A stretch of 64,000 bases of DNA from an uncultured Sphingomonas sp. (lineage in GTDB: Bacteria > Pseudomonadota > Alphaproteobacteria > Sphingomonadales > Sphingomonadaceae), in contig NZ_CAKTFO010000005.1 of assembly GCF_934560975.1 (NCBI RefSeq), positions 124,001 to 188,000 of the forward strand, written 5' to 3'. The position numbers and the translations under genes are program-made. Shown in pieces: positions 33,578 to 43,350 of the stretch; within the stretch, counting starts at the first letter, position 1; every line of letters begins with the position of its first letter. The notes beneath the pieces are model-generated. The model was not told the origin of the DNA and did not search any database. It was given only the letters and a program-made list of their open reading frames with translations.

Positions 33578-34048
33578 ATGTTGCAGCAGATCCGTATTCT
33601 GGTCGATGCCGACGCCTGCCCCGTAAAGGAGGAGGTATACCGGGTCGCCTACCGGCTGGCCGTGCCCGTCGTCGTGGTCAGCAACGCCCATCTGCGCGTA
33701 CCACAGCACCCGCTGATCGAGCGGGTGGTGGTGAGCGAGGCGTTCGATGCGGCGGATGACTGGATTGCGGAGCAGGTGGACACCGCCACCGTGGTCGTCA
33801 CCGCAGACATCCTGCTGGCCGATCGCTGCCTCAAAGCCGGCGCTGCGGCCGTGATCGCACCCAATGGCAGGCCGTTCACCAGCAGTTCTATCGGCAATGC
33901 CGTGGCCGTCCGCGCGATCATGAATGACCTTCGCGCGGGCGGTGAACGGGTGGGTGGACCGCCGCCGTTCGGCAAGGAGGACCGCTCACGGTTCCTGTCG
34001 GCGCTGGACGTGGCCTTGACCGGCCTCCAGCGCAAGTTCGGGCGATAA
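33578..34048 (+). CDS. YaiI/YqxD family (DUF188) protein
   Basis: 156 residues, usual length. The family signature LVDADACPVKEEVYRVAYRL is at about 7-26 and a second Asp cluster, VTADILLADRCL, is near 75. The family is PIN-domain-like and putatively nucleolytic, but no activity is established. The end, ALDVALTGLQRKFGR, is the common sphingomonad/rhizobial C-terminus. It starts 98 bp after the receptor terminator, so is probably transcribed separately. Confidence 0.88.
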   Translation: MLQQIRILVDADACPVKEEVYRVAYRLAVPVVVVSNAHLRVPQHPLIERVVVSEAFDAADDWIAEQVDTATVVVTADILLADRCLKAGAAAVIAPNGRPFTSSSIGNAVAVRAIMNDLRAGGERVGGPPPFGKEDRSRFLSALDVALTGLQRKFGR

Positions 34049-34108
34049 GGTGCCCCGGCCTGCCCGCATGCTGCGGCACGATCCATCCGCCGCGCCGTTG
34101 ATGGGTCC

Positions 34109-34726
34109 ATGACGGACTGGCACTTCTACGAACCCGCCGCCGGCCATGGGCTGCGGCACGATCCCTTGAACGCGATCGTGGCGCCCCGGCCGATCGGGTG
34201 GATCAGCACGGTGTCGCCCGATGGGGTGCGCAACCTTGCCCCCTACAGTTTCTTCAACCTGTTCAACTACCAACCGCCGCTGATCGGCTTTTCGTCGATG
34301 GGGTGGAAGGACAGCGTCGCCAACGCGCAGGCGACCGGTGAGTTCGTTTGGAACCTGGCCACCGCGGGACTGGCCGAGCAGATGAATGCAAGCTCGGCCA
34401 CGCTGCCGCCTGAAATGGACGAGTTCGCGCATAGCGGGCTGGCGGCGCTGCCGTCGCGCCTGGTCGGTCCGGATCGCGTCGCGGCCAGCCCCGTGACCTT
34501 CGAATGCAGGGTGACGCAGATCGTCCGCCTGGAAACGGTGGCGGGACGCGCGCTGGACCAATGGCTGGTGATCGGGGAGGCGGTGGGCATCCACATCGAC
34601 CGCGCGATGATCGAGGACGGCGTGTACCGGACGGCGCGGGCACGACCGATCCTGCGCGGCGGTGGGCCCGCAGACTATTTCGAGATCAGGGAGGACGCCC
34701 TGTTCAGGATGCCGCGTCCCGCATGA
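34109..34726 (+). CDS. Flavin reductase-domain protein
   Basis: 205 residues of the flavin reductase-like split-barrel family (FMN-binding). Conserved segments are AIVAPRPIGWISTVSPDG (about 31-48), LAPYSFFNLFNYQPPLIGF and NAQATGEFVWNLA. Family members use NAD(P)H-linked flavin reduction or simply bind FMN; partner oxygenase is unknown. Ends 31 bp before the convergent sdaA. Confidence 0.85.
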   Translation: MTDWHFYEPAAGHGLRHDPLNAIVAPRPIGWISTVSPDGVRNLAPYSFFNLFNYQPPLIGFSSMGWKDSVANAQATGEFVWNLATAGLAEQMNASSATLPPEMDEFAHSGLAALPSRLVGPDRVAASPVTFECRVTQIVRLETVAGRALDQWLVIGEAVGIHIDRAMIEDGVYRTARARPILRGGGPADYFEIREDALFRMPRPA

Positions 34727-34757
34727 TCGAGGCGGACGGCGGCACCGGGACGCGCGA

Positions 34758-36128
34758 TCAGCATTCCACCACATTCACGGCCAGGCCACCCAGGCTCGTT
34801 TCCTTATATTTGGAGCGCATGTCCTCGCCCGTCTGGCGCATGGTTTCGATCACCTGGTCCAGGCTGACGATGTGGTGCCCGTCCCCCATCAGGGCCAGAT
34901 AGGCGGCGTTGATCGCCTTGATCGCGCCCATCGTGTTGCGTTCGATGCAGGGCACCTGCACCAGCCCGCCGATCGGATCGCAGGTGAGGCCGAGGTTATG
35001 CTCCATCCCGATCTCGGCCGCATTCTCGATCTGGCGGTTGGTGCCGCCGAGCGCGGCGGTCAGCCCCGCCGCCGCCATCGAGCAGGCGACGCCGACCTCG
35101 CCCTGGCACCCCATTTCCGCCGCCGAGATGGAGGCGTTGAGCTTGTAGAGGAAGCCGATCGCGGTGGCGGTCATCAGCAGCGTGTGCGCGCCGGCGCGGT
35201 CGGCATCGGGCACGAACATCTCATAATATTTCAGCACCGCCGGCAAGACGCCCGCCGCTCCGTTGGTGGGCGCGGTGACGACCCGGCCGCCGGCGGCATT
35301 CTCCTCGTTCACGCTCAGCGCGAACAGGCTGACCCACTCGAAAATGTGCGACGGCATGGCGGACGGGCCGCGCGCCAGCAGCGCCGCATGGAGGGCGCGG
35401 GCGCGGCGGCGAACCTTGAGCCCGCCGGGCAGCAGCCCGTCCTGCCGGCAGCCGCGATCGATGCAGTCGAGCATCGCCCGGCGCACCGCGTCGAGAAAGG
35501 TTTCCGTCTCCTCCCGGCTGCGCCACGCCTCCTCGTTGGTCCACATGATGTCGGCGATCGAAAGGCCATGCTCCTCCCCCAGCGCGATCAGGTCGGCGCC
35601 GGCACGAAAGGGCAGCGGCAGGGCCACGTTGGGCCGTTCGCGGCCATCGTCGCCGTCGCTGCGGATCGCGCCGCCGCCGATCGAGAAATAGGTCCGCCCG
35701 AACGTCCCGCCATCCGCAAGCACGGCCGACAATCGCATCGCATTGGCATGACCGGGCAGGAACTCGCCCATGTGGAAGTTGAGGTCGCCGTCTTCCGAAA
35801 ACGCGACCTTGCGGCGCCCGTCCAGCAGCAGCGCCCGATCCTGCCGGATTGCCGCGATCAGGCCGGGCGCGGCATCGGGGTCCACCGTCTCCGGGTGCCA
35901 GCCGGACAGGCCGAGCAGCACGGCCAGATCGGTCGCATGGCCGCGTCCGGTGAGCGCCAGCGAGCCATACAGGTCGCAACGCACCGTTTGCGGATCGCCT
36001 TCGTCCAGCACGCGCGCGGCGAAATCGGCGGCGGCGCGCATCGGCCCGACGGTGTGGGACGATGACGGGCCAACCCCGATCGTGAACAGGTCCACGATGC
36101 TGAAGGCGGCGGGCGACGTCGCCGTCAT
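34758..36128 (-). CDS. sdaA: L-serine ammonia-lyase (iron-sulfur type)
   Basis: 456 residues, single-chain L-serine dehydratase. The N-terminal domain begins FSIVDLFTIGVGPSSSHTVGPM. The [4Fe-4S] cysteines are in MGCQGEVGVACSMAAAG and LTCDPIGGLVQVPCIERN, with the C-terminal segment MRSKYKETSLGGLAVNVVEC carrying the tail cysteine that ligates iron in the resting enzyme. It deaminates serine to pyruvate. It lies downstream of three exported peptidase/hydrolase genes on the same strand, consistent with amino-acid catabolism. Confidence 0.95.
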   Translation of the reverse strand: MTATSPAAFSIVDLFTIGVGPSSSHTVGPMRAAADFAARVLDEGDPQTVRCDLYGSLALTGRGHATDLAVLLGLSGWHPETVDPDAAPGLIAAIRQDRALLLDGRRKVAFSEDGDLNFHMGEFLPGHANAMRLSAVLADGGTFGRTYFSIGGGAIRSDGDDGRERPNVALPLPFRAGADLIALGEEHGLSIADIMWTNEEAWRSREETETFLDAVRRAMLDCIDRGCRQDGLLPGGLKVRRRARALHAALLARGPSAMPSHIFEWVSLFALSVNEENAAGGRVVTAPTNGAAGVLPAVLKYYEMFVPDADRAGAHTLLMTATAIGFLYKLNASISAAEMGCQGEVGVACSMAAAGLTAALGGTNRQIENAAEIGMEHNLGLTCDPIGGLVQVPCIERNTMGAIKAINAAYLALMGDGHHIVSLDQVIETMRQTGEDMRSKYKETSLGGLAVNVVEC

Positions 36129-36199
36129 GATCTTCTCTTCGGCATGTCCGTCATATCGGGTGCCGGCGTGAGTAGCGCCAGCGCCCGATCATCGAACGG

Positions 36200-38653
36200 T
36201 CACCCGCCGAACCAGTTGCTCTCGCCGCCGATCGGCATGCCGGGGGGAATGGCGGGTTCGGGCCGCGCACCCTTGCCGATCTCACGCGACAGCCTGCCGT
36301 CGTCGCGCAGCAGGGCGGCCATGGTCCGCGACCAGGCCGCATCCTCGCCGTCGCCCTTGGCCGTGGCGAGCCGGGCGGCCAGCCTGTCCAGCCTGCCCCC
36401 GAGTAACGCCGCCACGTCGATGGACGTGGCCGGATTGCGCGCCGTCGCGGCGATGGTGAGGATGGTGCGGGTCGCGATCCGCCGCTCCACCGCGTCCCGC
36501 CGCCGTTCCACCGTCGCCGCGATCAGCCGGTCCAGTAGCGTGTCCAGGCCGAGCAGCGACGGATTGCGGGCATGCTGCAGGTAGACGCGCGTCAGTCGCG
36601 CCGGCGCGAGCAGGCTGTCGAGCGTCACCTGCGCCGCGACGTCCGCCGCTACCAGCGGATCGAACACGGCCGCGCCGGCGGTGTCGAACACCTCCGTATC
36701 GAATTGCGGATCGGCCGGGCCGTTGACGCCGGAGGAAAGCTGCAGCGACAAGGCCGCCGGCACCGTCAGCGCGTCGGCGGACAGCGTTGCCAGCATCGCA
36801 TCGAGCGCGGCATCCTGTTCCGCCTGTGGCACGGCGGTGGGCGTCGGGCTGCCGTCGCCCGCCACGGCATAGGTGTAGTTGACGCCGCCGATCAGCTTGC
36901 CGGTCGCCTCCACCTGATAACGGTGGAACAGCCAGATCGGCACGAACTTGCGGCGCAGGTTGGACAGCGGTTCGCCTGGGTGCAGCACGGCGGTGCCGAA
37001 CCGGGCCAGCGCGATGCGGCGCACGTCCATGACATGGGCCAGTTCCGGCGCCGTGTCGTCGCCATCGGTCCACATATTGTTGCCGGGCACGCCCAGATCA
37101 GCCGCGCGCCCGTCAATATCGGTCATGTAGCGCAGGCCGGCGGCCTGCATCGCGGCGGCCTTGCGGGCTGCATCCACGCTCGGCTCGATGCCCGGCTTCG
37201 GCTGGCCATAGAGCCAGTCGACCGCAAATATGTCCCACTTGCCGGCGCCGACCGCATAGGCGTCCGACAGATCGAGATTCCCGTCCCTGATCTTCACCCG
37301 CGCGAACGGATAATCCATAACGGACGCGCGATCCTGCGTGCTCGCCGCGAAATTGTGGGCGAAGCCGATGGCGTGGCCTACTTCGTGCGCGCCCAGCTGG
37401 CGGATGCGGGCGAGCGCCACCCGCACGGGATCGTTGGCACCGCCCCGATTTTCCCCGGCAGTGCCCACCAGCCCTTCAAAGATCTGGATGTCCTGGTGCA
37501 GGCGCAGCCCTTCCAGGATGACGTTGCCCTTGATGATCTCGCCCGTGCGCGGATCGATCACGCCGCCGCCATAGGACCAGCTGCGCGTCTGCCGCTCGTC
37601 CCAGTTCACCATGTTGTAGCGCACGTCCTGCGGATCGGCGCCGGGCGGCAGGATCCTGACCTGAAAGGCGTCGATGTAGCCGGCGGCGTCGAACGCCTGG
37701 TTCCACCACGCCACGCCCTCCGCCAGCGCGGAGCGGATCGGTTCGGGTGCCGCGCTGTCGATATAGAAGATGATCGGCTTCTTCACGGCGGAGCGCGGCG
37801 CGGCCGGATCCACCTTTTCCAGCCGGAAATGGTTGGCATAATGCCGGACCACCGGCTGTCCCAGCGGCAGGCCGAAATCATAGACCGCAGTGGCATGCGC
37901 GCCCGATCGTATGTCGAACGCGCGCGGCACGAAGCCCGGCGCGGGCAGGCGGATCAGGGAGTGATGCACGGTGAAGCTGACCTGCCGCCCGTCGGGGGCG
38001 ATCGTGTCCACCTCCTTGCCCGGCGTGTCCGAGACATAGGTCTGCACCGCCTCCATCTCGATATTGTCGGGGAAGACCTTGACCGATGCGGGATCGGCAA
38101 CGCTCAGCGCGTCCGACAGCTTGAAGCCCTTGGCGGTGTCGTTCAGCGTTTCGGCCAGCCGCATCGTGTCGCGGGTAAGCAACGGCGCGAGATCGACGGT
38201 GACCCCGCCATCGGCATTGGTGGCGGCGATGTCCAGCAGCGCCACGGTGGTGAAGGGAAAGCTGTTCTTCACCCCGCGCTGGATGTCCGGGCCGCCGCTG
38301 GCCGTGAAGCGCGGATTCTCAAAGATCACCGCCACCTTTCGCCCCATCCGGCGAAACGCCAGCACCCGCGTTTCGCCCAGCATGCCGTGATCGATCGGGA
38401 TCAGCGCCGATCCGATCCCGGTCTTGATCGCCGTGGCGTAGAGGAACCGACCGGACACGCCATCGGCAGCGGCCGGCGGAAGGGTAACGAGGATGCGCCC
38501 CTCCGCCGCATCGACCTTGACCGGCAGCAGCGCGCCGCCGTCTTGCACCGGTAGCGCCATCGGTGCCGCCGCCGCCGCCACCGGCGTCATGGCGCTGCTC
38601 AGCCCGAGTGCCAGGGCCGATGCCGCAATTCCCCCACGCGCAAACAGCTTCAT
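36200..38653 (-). CDS. Exported zinc-dependent metalloprotease (DUF5117/DUF4953 type)
   Basis: 817 residues with a signal peptide (ASALALGLSSAMTPVAAAA). The zinc motif HEVGHAIGFAHNF begins at about H423 (HExxHxxGxxH of metzincins). The sequence before it, PIIFYIDSAAPEPIRSA, then GVAWWNQAFDAAGYIDAFQV, is characteristic of the large bacterial zinc-dependent metalloproteases with DUF5117 and DUF4953. Family members act outside the cytoplasm on unidentified proteins. The preceding gene ends with a hairpin, so it has its own promoter region (38654-38900). Confidence 0.88.
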   Translation of the reverse strand: MKLFARGGIAASALALGLSSAMTPVAAAAAPMALPVQDGGALLPVKVDAAEGRILVTLPPAAADGVSGRFLYATAIKTGIGSALIPIDHGMLGETRVLAFRRMGRKVAVIFENPRFTASGGPDIQRGVKNSFPFTTVALLDIAATNADGGVTVDLAPLLTRDTMRLAETLNDTAKGFKLSDALSVADPASVKVFPDNIEMEAVQTYVSDTPGKEVDTIAPDGRQVSFTVHHSLIRLPAPGFVPRAFDIRSGAHATAVYDFGLPLGQPVVRHYANHFRLEKVDPAAPRSAVKKPIIFYIDSAAPEPIRSALAEGVAWWNQAFDAAGYIDAFQVRILPPGADPQDVRYNMVNWDERQTRSWSYGGGVIDPRTGEIIKGNVILEGLRLHQDIQIFEGLVGTAGENRGGANDPVRVALARIRQLGAHEVGHAIGFAHNFAASTQDRASVMDYPFARVKIRDGNLDLSDAYAVGAGKWDIFAVDWLYGQPKPGIEPSVDAARKAAAMQAAGLRYMTDIDGRAADLGVPGNNMWTDGDDTAPELAHVMDVRRIALARFGTAVLHPGEPLSNLRRKFVPIWLFHRYQVEATGKLIGGVNYTYAVAGDGSPTPTAVPQAEQDAALDAMLATLSADALTVPAALSLQLSSGVNGPADPQFDTEVFDTAGAAVFDPLVAADVAAQVTLDSLLAPARLTRVYLQHARNPSLLGLDTLLDRLIAATVERRRDAVERRIATRTILTIAATARNPATSIDVAALLGGRLDRLAARLATAKGDGEDAAWSRTMAALLRDDGRLSREIGKGARPEPAIPPGMPIGGESNWFGG

Positions 38654-39034
38654 CGTCCTGTGTGTCCCCTGTGATGTGCCGGCGCGCCGTCACGCGACAG
38701 GCTGGCTGCCGAGGAATTGCACATCGCATCACCCCACACCATCCTCAGCGCAGGCGAACCAGCAGCCTCCGACTGATAACGACCGCCTTCCTCGTGGAAA
38801 GGGTTGCGGCCTGATCTCGCCTCAGTCGTGAATGGCCTTCGCAAACAACGATTTTTATGGTTAACGCCCATGCAGAGCGGTTTGCGATTTCCCTCTCGGA
38901 TCGAAAGCTGGCTTTAGAGCTCCGCCGTGTCGCCCCACCGATAGCCGGCGGAGCTCGCCTCTCCCCCACCGCCGGTGCCGCAAAAACCGGACGCTTGGTT
39001 TTCCACCAACAAGGTCCGCATCGTTCAGGTCGCG
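38654..39034. other. Gene-free stretch (381 bp) before the metalloprotease gene
   Basis: No open frame with coding character. It holds the hairpin at 38917-38956 and the presumed promoter of the metalloprotease, including an AT-rich patch near 38845-38862. Nothing else recognised. Confidence 0.6.
38917..38956 (-). terminator. Hairpin terminator after the M28 peptidase gene
   Basis: Perfect 11-bp inverted repeat GAGCTCCGCCG / CGGCGGAGCTC with an 18-base loop, 79 bases past the peptidase stop. Lacks a T tract; bidirectional function possible. Confidence 0.5.
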
Positions 39035-40549
39035 CTACCTGGCGGTTTGCGGACGGAGGGGACTTGCGGGCTTCCAGACTGGTGACGCAGGCTGATCCGC
39101 GACGCGGGTGACGAGGGTGGTGAAGAACCGGTTGAAGTCCGACGCCGCCTGCCAATCGATCAACTGCGCAAGGTCGTCCTGCGGTTTGTGGTAGCCGGTG
39201 CGGTACCATTGCCGGTAGATCCGCTCGCTCTCACTGCCGGGACGGTAGCCGAACACAAAGGCGGTCGCCGGGATGCCAGCCTGCATGAAGGGCCATTGAT
39301 CGGCACGGCGCAGCAGGTTGCGCTCGGGTTCCGGGTCGCGCTGCACCTCCACGCCCATCGCGGCCGCAACGGCGCGGGCATCGTCGCCCAGCGTCGTGTC
39401 GTCCAGCGCGTGCACGGTCAGCAGCTTGAGCGGAAAGATCGGGCGGAGCTGGTCGAGGTTGATGTCGGCGGCGATGCGCGGCTTCGGCACCGTCGGATGA
39501 TCCACGAACCAGCGTGCGCCGAGCAGCCCCTTTTCCTCACCTGTAAACGCGGCGAAGAGGACGGGACGGCGGAAGCCCTTGCCGGCGCGCTGCTCGGCCA
39601 CCCGGATCAGCAGCGCGACATAAGCGGCATCGTCCAGCGTACCGTTGTAGAGGGCATCGCCCGCGACCGGCTCGCCCGGCCCATAGCCGTCCAGGTGCGC
39701 CGACAGCACGATCGTCTGTGCGGCCAGCGACGGGTCGGTGCCGGGCAGGATGCCAAGCACGTTGGGGCTGCTGATCGTCCGCTGCGCCAGACGGAAAGTC
39801 GCATGGAACGGCTTTGGCGGATCAAAGGCCGGAAGCGGTTGCCCGGCTGCGCCGGCGGCGATCAATCGCCCCGCATCGCGACCGCTGCCGGCGATCACGG
39901 CGGCGAGAGCATCGGCGTTGAGGGTGAACCGGACGGGCCCGCTCGATTTGGGCGGTTTGCCGGCGATCCACACGGCCCGTGCATAAGCGAAGGGCCAGCG
40001 CGGCGGCTCCACGGTGAAACCCGGATCGGCGATGGTCAGGAGGCCGGCAGCGCCCGCCGCTTCCACCGTGGCGACCCGCTCGACCTCGCTTGGCAGGCCT
40101 GGGCGGTGAGTGCCGTGGCAGATCACGATTTTGCCTCGGACATCACCAAGCGCGTCAGCCGCGCAATAGCCGCGATAGGCGAGTGCGCCGTTCAGCGTGT
40201 CCGGCGCGCCCGGCGCCGGGTTCATCATGATGTCGTGCAGGAAGCGGAGTGGCCGCCCGCCGACGCTGACCGACGCCCGCACAACGCGCAACTCCTCCAT
40301 CGGCACGCGTTGCAGATAGCCGCGCTCATCGCCCGCCGGCTTGAGCCCCGCCCTGGCGAAGCGTTCGGCAACCAGCCGGGCCGCGCGCTCATAACCTGCG
40401 GAGCCGGTATCCCGCCCCTCCATCGCATCATCCGACAGCGCGGCTGTCGTCGCCCACCACGCCCGTGTGTCGGGATCGGACGGCAGCGGCCGCGCGGCTG
40501 CTAGTGCGAGAAGACACATTGGTGCGAAGCGGCGGACAGCGGGGTTCAT
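39035..40549 (-). CDS. Exported M28 family metallopeptidase
   Basis: 504 residues from the ATG at 40549 (MNPAVRRFAPMCLLALAAAR), a signal-peptide start. A PA domain (about 120-230) precedes the M28 catalytic domain. Zinc ligands in order: His in LSAHLDGYG, Asp in GTLDDAAYV, Glu pair in FTGEEKGLLG, Asp in DINLDQLRP and His in TGYHKPQDDL. This is the arrangement of bacterial leucyl aminopeptidase/PSMA-like enzymes that remove N-terminal residues or C-terminal glutamate. Next to a metalloprotease and a CocE hydrolase, it likely completes peptide breakdown in the periplasm. Confidence 0.92.
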   Translation of the reverse strand: MNPAVRRFAPMCLLALAAARPLPSDPDTRAWWATTAALSDDAMEGRDTGSAGYERAARLVAERFARAGLKPAGDERGYLQRVPMEELRVVRASVSVGGRPLRFLHDIMMNPAPGAPDTLNGALAYRGYCAADALGDVRGKIVICHGTHRPGLPSEVERVATVEAAGAAGLLTIADPGFTVEPPRWPFAYARAVWIAGKPPKSSGPVRFTLNADALAAVIAGSGRDAGRLIAAGAAGQPLPAFDPPKPFHATFRLAQRTISSPNVLGILPGTDPSLAAQTIVLSAHLDGYGPGEPVAGDALYNGTLDDAAYVALLIRVAEQRAGKGFRRPVLFAAFTGEEKGLLGARWFVDHPTVPKPRIAADINLDQLRPIFPLKLLTVHALDDTTLGDDARAVAAAMGVEVQRDPEPERNLLRRADQWPFMQAGIPATAFVFGYRPGSESERIYRQWYRTGYHKPQDDLAQLIDWQAASDFNRFFTTLVTRVADQPASPVWKPASPLRPQTAR

Positions 40550-40692
40550 GCGCCGGATGCTGCCCAAAGCCGTCCGGTCGGGCAAGGGGTCTCCGCACAC
40601 CGAGACACGACCATCACCGGAACGGGCGCTTCGCAGGTCCGTCACCCGCAGCAGAACCTGCCGGCACGCCTGTGAACAGCCAAGCCGCCGCC

Positions 40693-42606
40693 TCACTCGC
40701 CGGCAATGGGAAGCCACACGGCGCTGGCGGCCGCGCCGCCCCGATGGACCGTCTCCGTCGCCTTGACGTAATCGGCCCGCTTCGCCGCCATGATCGACGG
40801 CACCCAGCTTTGCGGGTTGCGGTCATACAGCGGGAACAGGCTCGACTGCACCTGCACCATGATCCTGTGCCCCGGCAGGAAGACGTGATCGACGTTGGGC
40901 AGCGACCATGTGAAGGCATAGGTCCTGCCCGGCTCCAGCGGCGCGGGTGTCGCGAAGCCGTTGACATAGCGCCCGCGGAAGATCTCGATCCCGACCGCCA
41001 GCTGATAGCCGGCCATGATCGGATCGACGGAGTTTTCCTGGGGATAGACGTCGATCAGCTTGACCACGAAATCGCCATCCCGGCCGGTGGTGGCGGCGCG
41101 CAGGTCCACTTTGGGCGCGCCTTTGATGTGCACCGGCTTGTCCAGCACGCCGCCCGTGTAGCTCAGCACATCGGGCCTGCCGTCGACGAAGCGCTGGTCG
41201 TGCACGAGCCAGGTCTTCCACTCTTCCCCCTGCATGTGGATCGGACGGGGCAGCATGGGCACGGGCTTGGCCGGATCGGAGACGTAGCTGTCGCTGCCGG
41301 CCGGCGGCTTGTTCCACGACAGGCCGAAATCCCCGGCGAGGTAGAGCGGCGTGTAGGTGCCGGCCGGCCATTGCCGCGAAACCTCCCACCGATCCTTGCC
41401 GGTGGCGTAGGTCAGCACCGGCGGCGTGTCGCACGGGGCCGGATTGGTCTTGAGGTGGCAGTCCAGGAACGGCTTCATGTAGCGGGTGCGGAATTGCAGG
41501 CCGGTATCGCCCTCCCACTTGAGCGGGCCCAGCTCCCGCGCCTCGTAATTGACCTGGGAGTGGCGCCAGGGGCCGATCACCAGGCTGACCATGTCGTTGT
41601 TGGCATCCTGCTTCTCCAGCGCCTGGTAGACGGCGGGCGCGCCGTAGCTGTCCTCCTGATCCCATTGGCCGACGACCAGCATGGTCGGAACGGTGAGCTT
41701 GCGCGCGCCCAGCAGCGCGTCGACCGCCTGCCCCCGCCACCATGCGTCATAGCTCGGATGCTCCAGCACCTTGCGCACGACCGGCAGGTCCATCAGGCCG
41801 TAGAGCCTGGCATAATCCGTCGCCGATCCGGCTTCGAGATAGGCGGCATATTCGTCGCCTGTGCCCTTGGGCACCGCCCCGCCGCCCTTGCCCACCGTCT
41901 GGCCCAGGTCATAGTCGAAGCCGAAGGTGCGGAACGCGCCATTGTGGAACCAGTCGTCGCCCATCCAGCCGTCCACCATCGGGCTCTGCGGCACGGCGGC
42001 CTTGAGCGCCGGATGCGGATCGATCAGCGCCATCAGCGAGGTGAAGCCGAGGTAGGAGGATCCGGTGATCCCGACCTTGCCGTTGCTCTCCTTCACATTC
42101 TTCACCAGCCAGTCGATCGTGTCATAGGCATCGGTGGCGTGATCGACCTGGGTCCGGTTGAGCGGACCACGCAGCGGCCGGTTCATCACATAATCGCCCT
42201 CCGACCCGCCGAGGCCGCGCACGTCCTGATAGACGCGGATATAGCCATCGTCGACGAACGCGGCGTCGGCGACCGGCAGGATCTCCTCGATGCGCTGGCT
42301 GCGATTGCGCGAGGTCGCCTTGTTCGCGTCATAGGGCGTGCGGCTCAGCAGGATCGGCGCATCCGTCACGCCCTTGCGGAAGACGATGACCGTGAACAGC
42401 TTGGTACCGTCGCGCATCGGAATCATCGCGACCCGGCGCACGAAGTCCGCCTGGGGGCGCACCCAGTCGTATGTCTTCACCTGCTCGTTCGCCATGGTAT
42501 CGGTTGGCGCGGCCGCCCCCTTCTGGGCGGAAAGCTGGGTGGCCGGAAGCGTGAAGGCGAGCGTTGCGAGAGCGAGGTTGGCGGCGGGCCGGAAACGCAT
42601 GGTCAT
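40693..42606 (-). CDS. Exported CocE/NonD (X-Pro dipeptidyl-peptidase-like) hydrolase
   Basis: 637 residues from the ATG at 42606; in-frame ATGs at 42612 and 42600 are alternatives. A signal peptide (NLALATLAFTLPATQLSAQ) is followed by an alpha/beta-hydrolase domain. The nucleophile serine is in GITGSSYLGFTSL; acid and base are in VGQWDQED and GPWRHSQ. A jelly-roll C-terminal domain ends the chain (HIKGAPKVDLRAATTG, FLPGHRIMVQVQSSLFP). Such enzymes cut acyl or X-Pro bonds (cocaine esterase, glutaryl-7-ACA acylase, peptidases); substrate unknown. Probably co-regulated with the M28 gene 143 bp downstream. Confidence 0.9.
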   Translation of the reverse strand: MTMRFRPAANLALATLAFTLPATQLSAQKGAAAPTDTMANEQVKTYDWVRPQADFVRRVAMIPMRDGTKLFTVIVFRKGVTDAPILLSRTPYDANKATSRNRSQRIEEILPVADAAFVDDGYIRVYQDVRGLGGSEGDYVMNRPLRGPLNRTQVDHATDAYDTIDWLVKNVKESNGKVGITGSSYLGFTSLMALIDPHPALKAAVPQSPMVDGWMGDDWFHNGAFRTFGFDYDLGQTVGKGGGAVPKGTGDEYAAYLEAGSATDYARLYGLMDLPVVRKVLEHPSYDAWWRGQAVDALLGARKLTVPTMLVVGQWDQEDSYGAPAVYQALEKQDANNDMVSLVIGPWRHSQVNYEARELGPLKWEGDTGLQFRTRYMKPFLDCHLKTNPAPCDTPPVLTYATGKDRWEVSRQWPAGTYTPLYLAGDFGLSWNKPPAGSDSYVSDPAKPVPMLPRPIHMQGEEWKTWLVHDQRFVDGRPDVLSYTGGVLDKPVHIKGAPKVDLRAATTGRDGDFVVKLIDVYPQENSVDPIMAGYQLAVGIEIFRGRYVNGFATPAPLEPGRTYAFTWSLPNVDHVFLPGHRIMVQVQSSLFPLYDRNPQSWVPSIMAAKRADYVKATETVHRGGAAASAVWLPIAGE

Positions 42607-42880
42607 GACCATATGGGTGACCAGCGCCCCTTCAGCGGTCAAGCAGGAAAAGGCAGGCGGCGCCCTTGGAATGCGAACCGATCGGCTGCTTCACGCCACG
42701 GCCGCCCGCTTGCGGCCTTCCTCGCAGGGACCGTGCGGCACCTGGGTGACACTGACCGCAGGCCCGTTTGTAGACGCGCAAGGATGCCGAAGCCGCTGCC
42801 ACACGGCTTCACGCCGCGGCATGCTCCCGCCCCAGCGACAATTGCGTGAGACCCGGACGCGCGCGGCGCGTTCAGCCTCC

Positions 42881-43177
42881 ATGCGGAACGGCAACACGAG
42901 CGGCGCTACGAGCGGCCCTGTGGACGATTATGCGCGGGGTCGACGCGACGGGCTCCGGCTGGCGCTCGCGGTGCTCGCCGCGGAGGAGGCGAAATGGTCG
43001 GCTTTGCTGGGTGAAAGCAGTTCGTGGCGAACCAACCTGACGCGTGAGGTGCGCCACAAGACTCTTCAGGTCGCGCAGACCCGCTTGCGCACGGCCTTGA
43101 ACCGGATCACGCCAAAGGGCGAAGCATTGATGGCCGATCAGGAACTGACCGCCGCTTTGGAGGCGATCGGCCTCTAG
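42881..43177 (+). CDS. Small basic hypothetical protein
   Basis: 98 residues starting at the ATG at 42881. Mostly helical with alternating Arg/Leu: YARGRRDGLRLALAVLAAEE then RHKTLQVAQTRLRTALNRI, ending LTAALEAIGL. No cysteine, signal or membrane segment. I do not recognise the family. The frame extends upstream without a likely start. Codon usage matches the genome; the protein composition looks coding, but no neighbour supports a function. Confidence 0.5.
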   Translation: MRNGNTSGATSGPVDDYARGRRDGLRLALAVLAAEEAKWSALLGESSSWRTNLTREVRHKTLQVAQTRLRTALNRITPKGEALMADQELTAALEAIGL

Positions 43178-43350
43178 CCGCCCGTTGCCGCCGATCGCTG
43201 CGTCCAAGGTCGACAGGTCGGGCTTGGTCTGCGACGCCCTGCCTTTCCGGCTGAACGACGTGGCATGGCCGGTGAAAGTCCGGCAGCTTGCAGGCTGTTG
43301 GTCGTGGCTGCCTGAATGGTCGCCATATCCCGCTCGACCCGCAGGCCTGC

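Noticed and set aside
36572..38554. 660-codon frame antisense to the metalloprotease
   Set aside because: The opposite strand has the zinc motif and signal peptide; this frame has none.
40465..42849. 794-codon frame antisense to the CocE hydrolase
   Set aside because: Shadow reading of a gene with an intact nucleophile motif.
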